Shown here piece by piece: positions 35,417 to 46,471 of a stretch of 64,000 nt of DNA. The stretch is taken from the NCBI GenBank assembly GCA_037176845.1, contig JAYKXP010000192.1, forward strand, positions 1-64,000, written 5' to 3'. Each line of letters opens with the position of its first letter. Position 1 is the stretch's first letter. A model generated the notes under the pieces. It did no database searches. It saw only the letters and a list, made by a program, of their open reading frames with translations, and was not told where the DNA came from. Made by a program: the position numbers and the translations under genes. The DNA is from Paramarasmius palmivorus. Lineage: Eukaryota > Basidiomycota > Agaricomycetes > Agaricales > Marasmiaceae.

Positions 35417-36201
35417 TCCCCCTTCAATCAACACATCGAGAGAAAAGTGCAAATATTTCACACCAATTCTGCGGACGCGGCTGGATGCATTCACCGTCAT
35501 ACAGTGGTCGCAAGTCCCCTTGACATGAATTAAAGTTATCGGCGCTTCACCAACATTTCCCTTAGAAGGCATAAAGCACAGACGACCACACAAACCGGAA
35601 ACCCTCAATGAGGTGCCGACCATCAACGGACCTTTAGTGAATACTAGAAGATGTAGCCTGGGATGAGCTATAAACTCACATATCAAATATGGAGGTCGGG
35701 AGGTCGGGAGGTCTTCAGACGAATGAAACATTCTAGTATAAGCAAGATGTCGAGGTGCCAAGGGCCGTATTTCGCTGTTTCGTAGGATTATAGATTATCC
35801 CAAACTGCTGTAATAGTACAGGAAACGTACTGTAAAGCGATCTTCAAGCAATCCGAAAGGTTCGTGTAACAACTCAATGTACCTACTCCTACGATTTTAA
35901 GGCGGCTCTCAACGGAAATTTCCCGGGGGCGATGATGGGATTGTTCGCGGCTAATCGGACAAATACTTTCATACTCAACCGACCCTTTCGGACCCCCTGT
36001 TGTTCCGACAAGAGAGTGTAATATCCTGACTATCTCCCAGATGGCTTGACGGATGGTTACAGGATCCATGGCCATTGAGGAAAATATCACTTGGTCAACG
36101 AAAGCGACAAATAAAGAATGCGATCAACACATGACGCCAATCAATCATACCAAGCATATCATGCAACCGCAGGATATTAGGAATAATAGTCCTTTCGACT
36201 A

Positions 36202-36435
36202 TCAGTATGGATCCTGGAATTCCTTCGTAACCTGGAAATTTCAATTCCAAAATCTCACAATGAAAGTGCAACCCACCCCAATCACCCTGGCTGATTGGCC
36301 TCCAAGTAAATCGTTAAACCAAAGCTACAGAGCCTCTCCGAATCCAACAACGACGAAAACAAAACACTATCCTCGTAGGTCGGGTTCGTACCTGTATTCG
36401 AAGAGGCAGTGATTATAGCTTCTGGTCCTCCTATT
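36202..36435 (-). pseudogene. Broken Cyt-like cytolysin fragment
   Basis: Only the C-terminal third is recognisable: the Ser/Thr-Gly segment, the strand LFSSLLDSERL and TIYLEA. A deletion removes the WWGL region and shifts the frame, after which the remaining sequence matches the intact gene's end in another frame, including the stop context at 36202-36204. The 5' two-thirds are missing. It lies upstream of Zn2Cys6 copy 6. Confidence 0.75.
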
Positions 36436-38311
36436 GCATCTTCTTTTGGAGTGCTTCTGTGAAGAGAGATCAAAGGTCAAATCATATGCACAGCGAGGCA
36501 CTGCATGTACACACCTACTTTCTATTAATACTCACTAATCAATCATGTGAGGTGGAGAAGGAGAGGAGGCATACTTATGGATTTGTTGATATGAGTGTTA
36601 CGTGAATCTTTCAACGCCTCTCTATGTCCTTCAAGAATCTTCATCAGCTTGTAGCCAATATCAAGGGAAGCCCCGCCAGAAGCACCCTGCGGAATTCCTT
36701 ACGCTGTCGGATAATCATAAGAAAGTGACGAAGATGAGGAATTTGAGCAGAAGTTCCGAAGCCCATAGCAAGTCGAAAACCATTCCCTCGGCACACGAAG
36801 CTGACTGTATCGTGGGTACCGTCTTTACAATCGCTGGAGGTGATAAAAGCGTTGGTAGTATTTTGTCGCTGATGAAGTATATGAATTCTCAGGGACTAAA
36901 TAAATCTTCAATGATCTAGCTTTGAGACCATACCGAATAGTCTCATGGTTATTGGAACGATGCGACATTTGACATACCTCATCCTAGTACTTGTACACCC
37001 ACATGCCTGTACCCACATAATCATCTTCATTGTCATCTAATGGCATCACTCCGAGATGGTAACGAAAGCAGCATCCATCAACAACGGGAATGAGGCATTT
37101 CCGTTTGATATTGATTTGTGGGCATATAGGTAACCGTGTTGGTATCCTAGCGTGTCAGCGTACACGGTAAGAGCCTCCGATCCGCTTGAAATTAAAGAGA
37201 AGGCTGGCAAAGTCTTCATGATAACCAAGTAATATTTGCAGACAGATTGAGGGTGTCAACTATTGTGGAGCTTGACCTATCAATTTGACATTCCAGGATA
37301 TATATATATATATGTTACACTTTGTCCTGGAAAGAAAGAAGAGTGATCGACCTCGTAACTAGGAAGAGTGAACGCACGATTCGAATCAATGTCGGAGTTT
37401 GGATCGTGATAATCGAGCGTCACCTCAGTGTCCATGGCACCCTAAGATCGCCGGTTAGTTCGGAGTGATTCCGTCACAGCGTGGGTATTAACTATAAAAA
37501 AGGTAGTTTGGTGAAATGTCAAACAGAAATGGAATGGTCAAAGGAATTCATAACACTACTGCCTCTCATTCAGGTTCGCAGATGGTTAGCGCTGCTGTTC
37601 CTCACTCAGTTCGTCTTCCTCCCGTCACAGCCACTCGCCAACCCAACCCTTCGTCTATAATCGAGTCTATTTCGTGCGCTCCCGACCACTGGATCGTGTA
37701 TTTTATCTATGGTGGGGATTCTCAGCGCGAAGGGGACGTAAACGTTGCCCGTTTATGTATGTATCCATGTAGGTCCAGTGCTAATGATATTTTCATTTCG
37801 GACCGGAAGAAGCATTTCAAGTACAGCCACAACATAGAGATGCTACCAGGGTTGTTTGTGCTTCCATCGGACTTTCCTATGACAAGATTGATCGATATTC
37901 TCTGCTGATAATCCGGTGTTCATCATTTTAGGACCGACGTTTCTGGTATCCGTGTTTTTGTGATTCTTGGCGAACGATTCTTCAGAGTGTGTCAACGAAG
38001 CCATTATGTACACAATATCCTAGCCGTGATGGTTGAGCCAGTAGGAATGGCCAACGAGCAGCTCAGAGAAGAGAAAACAACTCTACAATAATGTATTGAG
38101 CAGTAGGGGTAATAAATAAAGTACTGCAGTAGATATAAATAAAGTCACAGTAGGTCGCAGTAGGGCATATTGAGATACATAGTATGGAGCACGGAAAACA
38201 AGAGGGAGGGATATTACTATCATCATACTTCGGGAAGATGGAGTAAAAAGTGCAGCGATCATAGAAGTGTTTCGTGGTCATGGCACACTCTACTTCATTT
38301 TCTCACAGCAT
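36436..38311. other. Mostly unrecognised; AT-rich hairpin near 37300
   Basis: No supported gene. At about 37288-37335 the arms ttccagga and tcctggaa flank an (AT)n tract. The 37516-37908 open frame is listed separately. Confidence 0.4.
37516..37908 (+). other. 130-codon open frame of repeat origin
   Basis: No recognised domain. Its 3' half matches the region around the tRNA-Gln gene at 45.0-45.2 kb: 'cacaacatagagatgctacc' here corresponds to 'cacaacatagaggtgctacc' there, where the last bases are the 3' end of the tRNA read on the opposite strand. The frame is therefore probably duplicated non-coding DNA that happens to be open. Confidence 0.3.
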
Positions 38312-39680
38312 TCAACACCCTTTGGATTTAGGTCTAGTTCCTGACTCGTCGGAGAGTTTGGCTTGTTGTGCTACCGGGACAAGACCTGTGGTACCTGCTG
38401 CTCCGCTCTCTTGCTTGGGAAGTAATTCTATGATACGAGTTTTCTCAACTTCAACTCCTTCTTTTCCGAAGTAACGCTCACTCTAACGGCCGAGATGTTA
38501 GGCCCTTTTACTAGGGAAAGATTGGTCCGCTCACCTCAAAGCTCCATTTATCATTAGCACGGACCCAGTTTCCGAGATCATCAGCATAGCTAGCCAACTC
38601 GTCAGAAAATCCTGCAGTCTGCAACTTCGCGTATGCAGTCAAGAATTCTTCAGCGAGTGAGTCATGAAGATCGCCAATCCACTTTAATGCAGCATGTAGA
38701 CCAATTTGCTGTTCTTTCATGACGATAGTGACAAGATTGTGCCGGTCATCACCTCGGGATTGCCTTGAATACCATTGTGAGACAGCGGCTGGATTAGAAT
38801 AGAACTAGAAACTTACTCGACATTGTAGGAACATAGGTCATTACCGATAATCATCATGTCGGTGGCGGTCCAAGTGAGCGTCCTGATAATGGGATGCTCC
38901 ATGTCATTGTCGGAAAGGTCCATGTGTATCTCGTTGATAGCAAATGCAGGTTTAGCACCTATTGTGTCGCGGCGGACATCGAAGTAACGCTTGACGCCAT
39001 CGATATGGTGGTCTTCACGATCCAAGGCCTGATCTACGACAGCGTCCATGTAGAGTTGGAAAGTGTCGACGAAGCGACGTCGAGCAGATGGAGTGGCAGT
39101 TCGGATTGCGTTCTCCCAGAATCTGAGAGTCATCCATAAACTGCCACATGAAACCATCTCATAAGTGTACTTACTGTCGGGCAATCTCGCCACCAACCCA
39201 TTCACCAGCAGGTCTGGGCTTTTGTGGACTACGAATGGCGTCCATGACAATGTTGGCGTAGACAAGGGCTCCATTTCCGTCGACCACATCGGAGTACTCG
39301 TCGATGATGAAGGCGAGGTTCATTAAATCACATCCAATTCGGCATCCATCTGTGTTGACGATGGCATGTACTAGTGAGTTCGATTCTCTATACAGGACGA
39401 GAATATACCTCTGTTTAATTTGGCGAACCCCAATGAAGCGAAAAGATCTGAGAAGAGTGTGATCAGGCTGAGACTTTTGAACGTGAAGAAACATCCACCC
39501 ACTGAAGTCACATTTGTTAAACGCTTTCTGTGCCTTGGGACTGAACGCATTGAAGCTCTCGCACCATGCTGACGACTCTACTTTGCATATCTCGTAGTTG
39601 GGATTGATGAAACGAGGCCAGGGCCAGCTGCGAAGAGTGTTGGGGATGATGAACTTGATACCAGTGCCCGTAGAGGACAT
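38312..39680 (-). CDS. Sesquiterpene synthase (class I terpene cyclase)
   Basis: Cyclises farnesyl diphosphate to a sesquiterpene in the cytosol; product not predictable with certainty. Five exons: 39680-39499, 39387-39175, 39122-38817, 38763-38535, 38482-38312, 366 residues, a usual length. Landmarks in order: [10 protein letters not shown] near the N-terminus, the Asp-rich metal motif DEYSD, the NSE/DTE-type motif NDLCSYNVE, and SERYFG with the Arg-Tyr pair near the C-terminus. Exon junctions fall inside the motifs (VE|QSRGDD and FE|SERYFG), which strongly supports the splicing model. The pattern resembles the basidiomycete clade that includes delta-6-protoilludene synthases; that is from recalled family features. 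The start at MSSTGTG was chosen because upstream in-frame codons overlap the TATA box. Confidence 0.88.
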
Positions 39681-39739
39681 TGCGACTTTTGTTGTTTGCG
39701 AGTTGGACTTCTCTGTAGACAATGGATTAAACTTCGCAA

Positions 39740-39746
39740 TATATAT
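39740..39746 (-). promoter_or_regulatory. TATA-like box of the terpene synthase gene
   Basis: TATATAT on the minus strand, about 60 bp before the start codon. Confidence 0.5.
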
Positions 39747-39749
39747 ACC

Positions 39750-41890
39750 TTTTACTATCACATTATGTGGCAAAATCCCGTAGCATTTGGGAAAGAGGAT
39801 CAAACTCATGAGTATACGTGTAGCGCTCTATGTCCAACTGCCACTGCCGTTTTGATCCGCTGGAGTGGGACACGCCAAGACGCTGCCAGGGAGCACGAAA
39901 CGTGGTTCGGGATGAATACGCTACGGTACGTCGGGCCTATCTACGGTCATGATGAATATACAGTTTATTCCAGATGGAGAACCGTCCTGGCTACTTGAGG
40001 CACGTATAGGAAATCACACCACAGGAATGGAACCCTGACTACCAATCGTGAATGGGATTGAAGCATAGTTGCACCAATGCGCAGAAACGCACCCAAATTT
40101 AGAAACCAAACACCATAGTGTACAACTCTGAGCAAAGACACTCTTCAAAACCCAAGACGAGATCGCACAACCCCTTGTCCGAATACAACGGGAATTATTT
40201 AATGCGCCTGTATCCCATGCAGCGCTAAAAGCACCGCCCCTGGTAAAAAAAAACTTCCCGGAAATCAAATCTCGAGACTCAGCCATCTACCCAATGCAAT
40301 TAAAAAGGTACCCGTCATATAACCGACCAGGGTGGGCTTACCTGCCGACAAACAACTCAATCACTCTACGAAACAAACTATAGCAAAATCAGATTCCCGC
40401 CTTTACAGGCCCGGGGGAAGGCATCCTCAACGAATATACCTAGGTGTCTCAATCAAAGATTCAAGGTTGTACGTGACTCGTTTCAAGGATCTAAAACCGT
40501 CCGAAGATATCCAGAAGCAGCTACCACTATGGTATCCCTTTGGGGGTGAGTCTTGGTATACAGAATACCCAACTCAAGTGCCTTTAAATGCCTGCGGAGA
40601 AATCACAAGACGATGACACTAGGCAACACGATGCAGATAATCAGACGTCTTAGCACTAACGAGCACTTCCTCGATGCTAACTGCAACTGCTCGGACTGTG
40701 CGAATGTGTAAGACGCCCACTCATTTTGGTTTACCTTCTTTTCTTATCTATCATCTGCTTACATTTATACATGTACCTAGGTCCTCGACTAGAGCATATA
40801 AAGTCGCCTGGGCCGTAGTGACCTCATCTCACCTGTATCTTATCTACTCCCCCACGATACACGAAGCCTCGTTTGTTTACTTCCTTGAGTACTTGGTCGA
40901 GATCTGGTGGCGTACAAGACCCCTTACAGGACAATTGCAACGAAAGTTGGCTGCTAAAACTCACACATGATCTTCATTGAGCGTTGAACACTCGATCTGA
41001 TCAAGGCGCCGAATTGTCGCTAGACAATTGCGTGCCTTCGTAGTCCCAGGCGTCAATGATACAGCAGTGACGATGCTCGATAGTAATAATGCTCGCTCAT
41101 ATAGAGATCGTTCGTGTTTCAGTTAACCGTTTCTCATTCACACATCGACAGTTCAGATCCTGTAATCATGGTCCAAAATCTTACAATGCACAGTCCGACA
41201 TCAACGGTGGTACGAACCGCCCACGAAAGAAGCGAGTTCTCGTTACCTGTTCGAGATCTAAATTTACTCGTTCGCATTTTGACCAGTGTGATTTAATGAT
41301 TTCCAACCCCTGACATGGACGGCTGATGTTTAGAACAAGTCATACAACGGCTGCATGTTTTCTACTTCACTGGGCTCCGACGGGCAAGCGAGGTATAAGG
41401 CACTTCTTATTACTTGGTAATTTCAAATTCCGGGAGTACGTAGTTCTGATTCTTGATATTCGGAAGAATGAAAACTCCAAAATTCCAAAGTAGATATCCT
41501 TTAATCCCGTAGCATTAACGATATGGAACACATAGATATATGAATCCGAATCGTACAGCGGTTCTACGAGTCTGGGATACATACAACCGCGAAGATCTCG
41601 CACCCTCGGGCAGTAGAGCCTCACCTAACTAACTCTCACAATTTACGCTCATAGAACTAGGTCCCTATACTGTGGGCGCTGCATCCACAGGTGGATCTCC
41701 GCTGACGACTCTTATTGGCGCAATAACCGAGGCTCACTCCGATATTCCATCTTACAATATCCTAATCACCATACCAAAGGCCTGAATTACATCTCAGAAT
41801 TTACGAAGAGCTTTCTAGGCTTTGGGTCGCGAGACCAGAATCGAGTTCAACTCCGTGTTCGTCGTTCCGCTTCCAACCAAAATTAGTGGC
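39750..41890. other. Intergenic; no gene seen
   Basis: Several frames of 60-100 codons, none with a domain, paralogue or splice support. Confidence 0.4.
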
Positions 41891-41898
41891 TTTCCACG

Positions 41899-41905
41899 TA
41901 TAAAA
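41899..41905 (+). promoter_or_regulatory. TATA box of the secreted-protein gene
   Basis: TATAAAA, 59 bp before the ATG. Confidence 0.6.
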
Positions 41906-41957
41906 GAAGTTGTGGATAGTTGATCAAGTATCCATATCGAACTCGCACTTACTCAGA

Positions 41958-42290
41958 ATGCACTTCTCTACTACTATTGCTGCTATCATCCTTGCAGTCA
42001 CTTCTCTTGTCGCTGCAGGTGCGACGATTCGAGTTTCCTTTGCATTAGGATCAGATAATGACTCATTCTATTCAGGTGGACCAGAAATCTGCACAAAGAG
42101 GACCGACGGCACTGGTGGTACGGATTATCAAGTTACCAAAGACTGCTGTGCTGCCGTCAAACATAAAGCGTACTTTAACGAAGTTGTGAAGGAGTGCTGG
42201 CCTAATGCTGGCCCCTGGGGAAATAGCGTTAATACCGGCGAAATGGTGAAGTGTTGTGCTAGCCGTGGATGTGGAAGCAGTGCTGTCTAG
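41958..42290 (+). CDS. Small secreted cysteine-rich protein
   Basis: 110 residues in one exon. The first about 20 residues (MHFSTTIAAIILAVTSLVAA) form a clear signal peptide ending at a small-residue site. The mature part has seven Cys in the pattern C-CC-C-CC-C, spaced too irregularly for a hydrophobin. No family recognised; such proteins in fungi are often called small secreted or effector-like proteins, but nothing here shows a role. An in-frame ATG at 41910 lies between the TATA box and the signal peptide and would bury it, so 41958 was preferred. Confidence 0.75.
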   Translation: MHFSTTIAAIILAVTSLVAAGATIRVSFALGSDNDSFYSGGPEICTKRTDGTGGTDYQVTKDCCAAVKHKAYFNEVVKECWPNAGPWGNSVNTGEMVKCCASRGCGSSAV

Positions 42291-43129
42291 ACGGTGAGGA
42301 GAAGCTCTTTACGGATCACAATCGGCTAACTTGCGTTTAGTTACCAGGCTATTGTATACACTTAATTTTGGGGGGTAACATGGTGATATGGGCCCGAAAA
42401 ATCGCTAGAAACCAGTAGTTGTGTTACATTCAAATATAGTAGGTGATCTGAAATGGAAGGCCAAAGCGGGTGTTTTCAAGGTCGGAGTTAATGTCATCGG
42501 CGATGCTATGAGTGATCATCATGTCGTGAATAAATCGCAACCGACAGAACGCACTATTGGCGTCTGTCAAGTACCCGTGTTCGTCCTGTATGATTTCATC
42601 GGTGAATCATTTCAAATGCATCATTATTTGACTCGGAGGACGAAGTACAGACGGAAAGCCCATCGACGGGCAGACACGTTCGAAGACAAGAAGTAAACAT
42701 GCTACGGGGACACCCTACAAAAGGCGACTATAATTTGAACTGGACAAAGAGCTCCACTTGACGGTGAATCCAAATGATTTTCGATAGGATTCTGTGCACT
42801 CGTCTGGGAATGATGGGTATCATTGTATAGAATTATCAATTACTAGAATTCATGCCTCATGAGAAAGTCACAGTGAAGTTCCTCTCCAGAACAACGATCG
42901 ATTACCGAATCCGCAGGCTTTGTTAGTTTAGCGCCCGAGAGGATCGTCACCGTTATCAGAGCTGTTACTAGGTACGAGTCATGATAAGCTAGAACCCCGT
43001 CAATATTGAACGCCTAGTCAATAGCCGGGTTAAGGGGTTGGGATAACTACAAACTAAGAGATGCCTCGTTTCATACCGTAGGAGACCAATCTTAAGGAAT
43101 ATGAGAACTTCCTTCCTCCTGTACATCAA
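42291..43129. other. Intergenic; no gene seen
   Basis: Nothing recognised; the 42421-42696 frame has no support. Confidence 0.4.
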
Positions 43130-43213
43130 CCCGTTATGGTGGCTAACATTATCGCCTCTCATGACGCACAGTGATGGCATCGCGATAGCCCAGGGTTCGA
43201 TTCCCTGTAACGA
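43130..43213 (+). pseudogene. Degenerate tRNA-Glu(CTC)-like copy
   Basis: Keeps ATCGC-CTCTCAT, a short intron-like insert, GCGAT and a perfect T arm CAGGG-TTCGATT-CCCTG. It has lost several bases of the D loop and the acceptor ends CCCGTTA/TAACGAA no longer match. Confidence 0.5.
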
Positions 43214-43260
43214 ATAACATAGCCATAGAGATTTTGGTGTCTTCGCTTAACTAATCAAGT

Positions 43261-44160
43261 TGATTTCTGACGTTGACCGTCATCTCGTTTTCCATCCTAG
43301 CTGGTTAGTACTCTGTTCACGTCTGCAAAGCTCTTGAGCATGATTCTTTTGGTGTAACTTCAGGCTGACTCGATACCATGGACCATGAGATGACCCTAAT
43401 TGAAGACGAGGAACGCCCTGCTGGTGCGAAAACTTTTTTAACTGCGGTTGTCTAATCTCCTCGCTTTCGTAAAGATGGCTTCCCTCTCTCGGACTATGAT
43501 ATAGAGCTACCACCTTCAGCGTTCTTCCCTTGCCTCCCTGCCGTTACTCAATTCCGTCACGCCCTTTTCTGGCCTTCAAACGACCTCATCGACTACCTCA
43601 GCCAGCCTCCGCGTTCCGTGTCCTTCCGATGTTTGGTTTGGTGGAACTTGCGATATGATCCTCGATGATGGTGATAGGTAAGTTCAGTTGTCTTCTGCTT
43701 TTCCAAACGTAACCTGATTTCTCCTGTAGCGTATCCATTCCTCTCACGCATCTCCAAAAGACGTTATCCTTCTGCCAATAAAGCTCTGCGACCTCAGAAG
43801 ATACTTTAGCCCTTCACCATCTTCCTTTCTCACCTTTCCATTGTTACCTCCCTAACGCGTCACCAATATCCTGCGAGGGGTTCTGATCAGGCAGGATAGT
43901 TTGATCCCCGTATCCCCTGATCTTGGGATTGTATGGTCTATGGTTTGAGGAAAGGCTGGAGTCGGAGACCGATATAAGTTAATGGATCGAAGAGGTAAGG
44001 CCGTCCTATCTTCGCTTTTCCTTTATTCATCTGACCTCTCCTTTCTGTAGGCGAAATACGCCTTGCGCATCTCGTTTGCCCCCACGACTATCCTTTCACT
44101 CATTCACAAGGACACCCACGCACCCACAGTTGACGGATGGGAGAGAAAACGATGGGGTAC
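43261..44160 (+). pseudogene. Decayed multi-exon gene of unknown function, copy 2
   Basis: The best exon (about 43467-43670) stays open for about 68 codons, with a readable stretch LIDYLSQPPRSVSFRCLVWW, then hits TGA. It is followed by intron-like sequences (donor gtaagt near 43679, acceptor tgtag near 43728; donor gtaagg near 43994, acceptor tgtag near 44049). The layout matches 31740-33090. Function unknown. Confidence 0.5.
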
Positions 44161-44728
44161 GATCACACCTTGTCCTCCTTCCTCGTCGATCTAACACCAA
44201 CTTCTCCTGTACCTAGTCCTTCTCCATCCTTCCACAATCCCTTTCCCCACCCAATCTACTATCGATTCGGCAGGAGAAGTAGCCAACACCCCCTCAACAT
44301 TACACATCACACGCGCCGCTCGCGTCCGGGTCCACATGTCTCAGAAACCTTCCCAACCAACCTGCACTTTGAACGGTAGTCCATGGATGGAAATGAAATT
44401 GATGGGTTACAGTAGACGAGGGGTTATTTACTGTATGGTAAGCCCACACCTTCTACTTCTCCTGCTCCTTCGTTGAACCGACACCAGCGCCGCCGTTCCT
44501 TAGTACATCTTCCCCCTAGGACGCCCAATCGCCAATCCCTTTTCCTCATCGACGCCTTACAGGTCGAAGAGTCAAATGTACCCCGTTATGCAGATCTATG
44601 ACAACGGTAGCTTATCGTTCTCGTTCTAGGGTTCGACTGGCGGAGAAGAGCGAAAGTCTTGTACCTACCATCGTCGGGTCTACTCACCGAATCGAGGCAA
44701 AAACTGCAATCTCGCATATGGGCGTACA
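44161..44728. other. Intergenic; no gene seen
   Basis: Pyrimidine-rich, no conserved frame recognised. Confidence 0.35.
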
Positions 44729-44820
44729 AGTGTTACCAGGGTTCGAACCTAGGTCTCGGGAAGAGAGAACACGGGGACATTATTATTCATACGCCGCGTC
44801 ATCACCGCTACACTATGTGG
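44729..44820 (-). pseudogene. tRNA-Gln-like remnant
   Basis: Retains an intact T arm (AGGGTTCGAACCTAGG on the plus strand) and a D-arm-like ACACTAT segment at the expected distance. The acceptor strands do not pair and the anticodon arm is lost. It is a diverged duplicate of the gene at 45191. Confidence 0.5.
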
Positions 44821-45190
44821 ATAGGTATGAGGTTGAGGTATATCAGATACGTGAGACAGATCTATCACGTTTGTTCAATCCAACGCTGATCATTCTTTCT
44901 CAGGGATCCACCAGCTACCCTTTTGTTCTGTCACAAGGATGGGAGAATCGATGGGATCGGGTGTTAAAACGTACGGCCACTCGCGAACCCTTACCACCTT
45001 GAGCTGGGGTGTTTATGCAGTCATCAGGGATTATGTAGGTGTCCCGATCGCGTATCGAAGGAATGGATTTGGGGGGCGAAGGAGATCTTACCTATGTATG
45101 TATTCATGTATGTACCTCTATTCCCAATAACCTAATGATATCTTTTCGCGTCGAGCGTAACAAAAGCGAAACATGCAGTCACAACATAGA

Positions 45191-45283
45191 GGTGCTACCA
45201 GGGTTCGAACCTGGGTTTCGGGAAAGGTTGTAACCGCAGTCATCTATCAAAATCCCGAGTGATGACCACTACACTATAGCACC
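45191..45283 (-). tRNA. tRNA-Gln(TTG) with intron
   Basis: On the minus strand the ends GGTGCTA and TAGCACC form a perfect 7-bp acceptor stem. The T arm is CCAGG-TTCGAAC-CCTGG. The anticodon stem TCGGG/CCCGA encloses TTTTG with anticodon TTG, and an intron of about 20 nt follows the anticodon. The D arm has TAGTGTAGTGGTCATCAC. All arms are intact, so this is the best tRNA in the window. Confidence 0.85.
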
Positions 45284-46068
45284 TGTGTACCATAGTTTGT
45301 CCCGATGCTATGGTAGCTCGTGGTAAAAGTTCAAGTTTTGAACGAGCTTCTCTTCTGCGTAACGATCAGAGTTACTGCTATGTTTCCTCAGAGTGTACAA
45401 GCGAGGACGTTAGGCACATAGTTCCTAGACATGAGCCAGTTGTTGATAATGGTGCGTGCTCCTATCGACATCGTTCTTGCTTGACAAGCCCGTTTTATCG
45501 CAGCACAAACTCTCATTCGCCTCAATCTGGGGTTAGATGGGCTGGATCCGATTAAGCCTATAATACCGGACCGAGAAGGGCCGTAGGTGCTTGTTCTGGC
45601 CGTTTTCGGATGAGTATGTCGCAGGTGGCTCCCTTCACAAAAGGCAATACATTGAAACTGATTAGAATGTATCGCAGAACAATAAGGGCACTACTACCGA
45701 CATATGTGACTTATGCTCGTACTCTTTGATTTGAGAGAGAGAAATGTGAGTAGAGATGGACCTTCGGATATCGGAAGGGCGTCTGTGGTTAAATAGTGAG
45801 TACTCTATGCAATAGTCCAGCCGCGTAATTCTGACAGATTGTGCGATACCGCATGATAGTCTGCAGATTGCTTGGACCTACGACGTCATTCTGGCCTGGC
45901 TTATCTGAACAATAACAGCGGACACGAGACCAGGTTGCCATAGCTAACGTTCCCATGTCCAAGTTCTCCTCTATGACTGAATTAGCAGTTCTGCTATCAT
46001 CAGTTGAGTATATCATGGTCTCTCTCCGATATCTATCCGTGTTCACCTACCTGCTCTTGATGGAAGAT
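45284..46068. other. Intergenic; no gene seen
   Basis: Left flank of the mobile element. No supported frame. Confidence 0.4.
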
Positions 46069-46416
46069 GGTCGGGTTTAGACGAGCTTGCGAGTCTATGC
46101 AAGATTAATTGCATCAGCAGCGAGCTCGATACCATAACCCCGTACTCACCGTCCCCGCGCCTCGCGCTCTAAGCGGGATATGTCCTCTCCACCTCCCAGG
46201 TCGTAAGCGAGAGGGCAGTGGTGAGTACGGACAAGGTTTTTTCCCCTTACGTCATGTTGTACACGTCATGCTAACCGAACTTCCGGCAGAGCTGATCACT
46301 GGCGGCGGAGTGAGACATCTTCCTTGTCTCTTCTCACTACGTCGCCAGGTATGTATTCTAGGTTTACCGTATAGTCTCTTCTCACTACGTCGCCAGTTCA
46401 ACGAGAATTTTGCTTA
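46069..46416 (+). repeat. Ngaro-like split repeat A1
   Basis: Left terminal repeat, 348 bp, identical by eye to A2. Contains two copies of TCTCTTCTCACTACGTCGCC. Confidence 0.9.
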
Positions 46417-46471
46417 TACCGAATATATTATATTCCATCGACTACGTCTCATTACATCATTTTCCCATGCT

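Noticed and set aside
37288..37335. AT-dinucleotide tract flanked by 8-bp inverted repeat
   Set aside because: Short arms around a simple repeat are common; no terminal duplication or gene nearby suggests a mobile element.
46109..46471. In-frame 121-codon extension of Gag into repeat A1
   Set aside because: The same codons occur in A2, where they are followed by a stop. The stretch belongs to the terminal repeat, and a good start lies after it.
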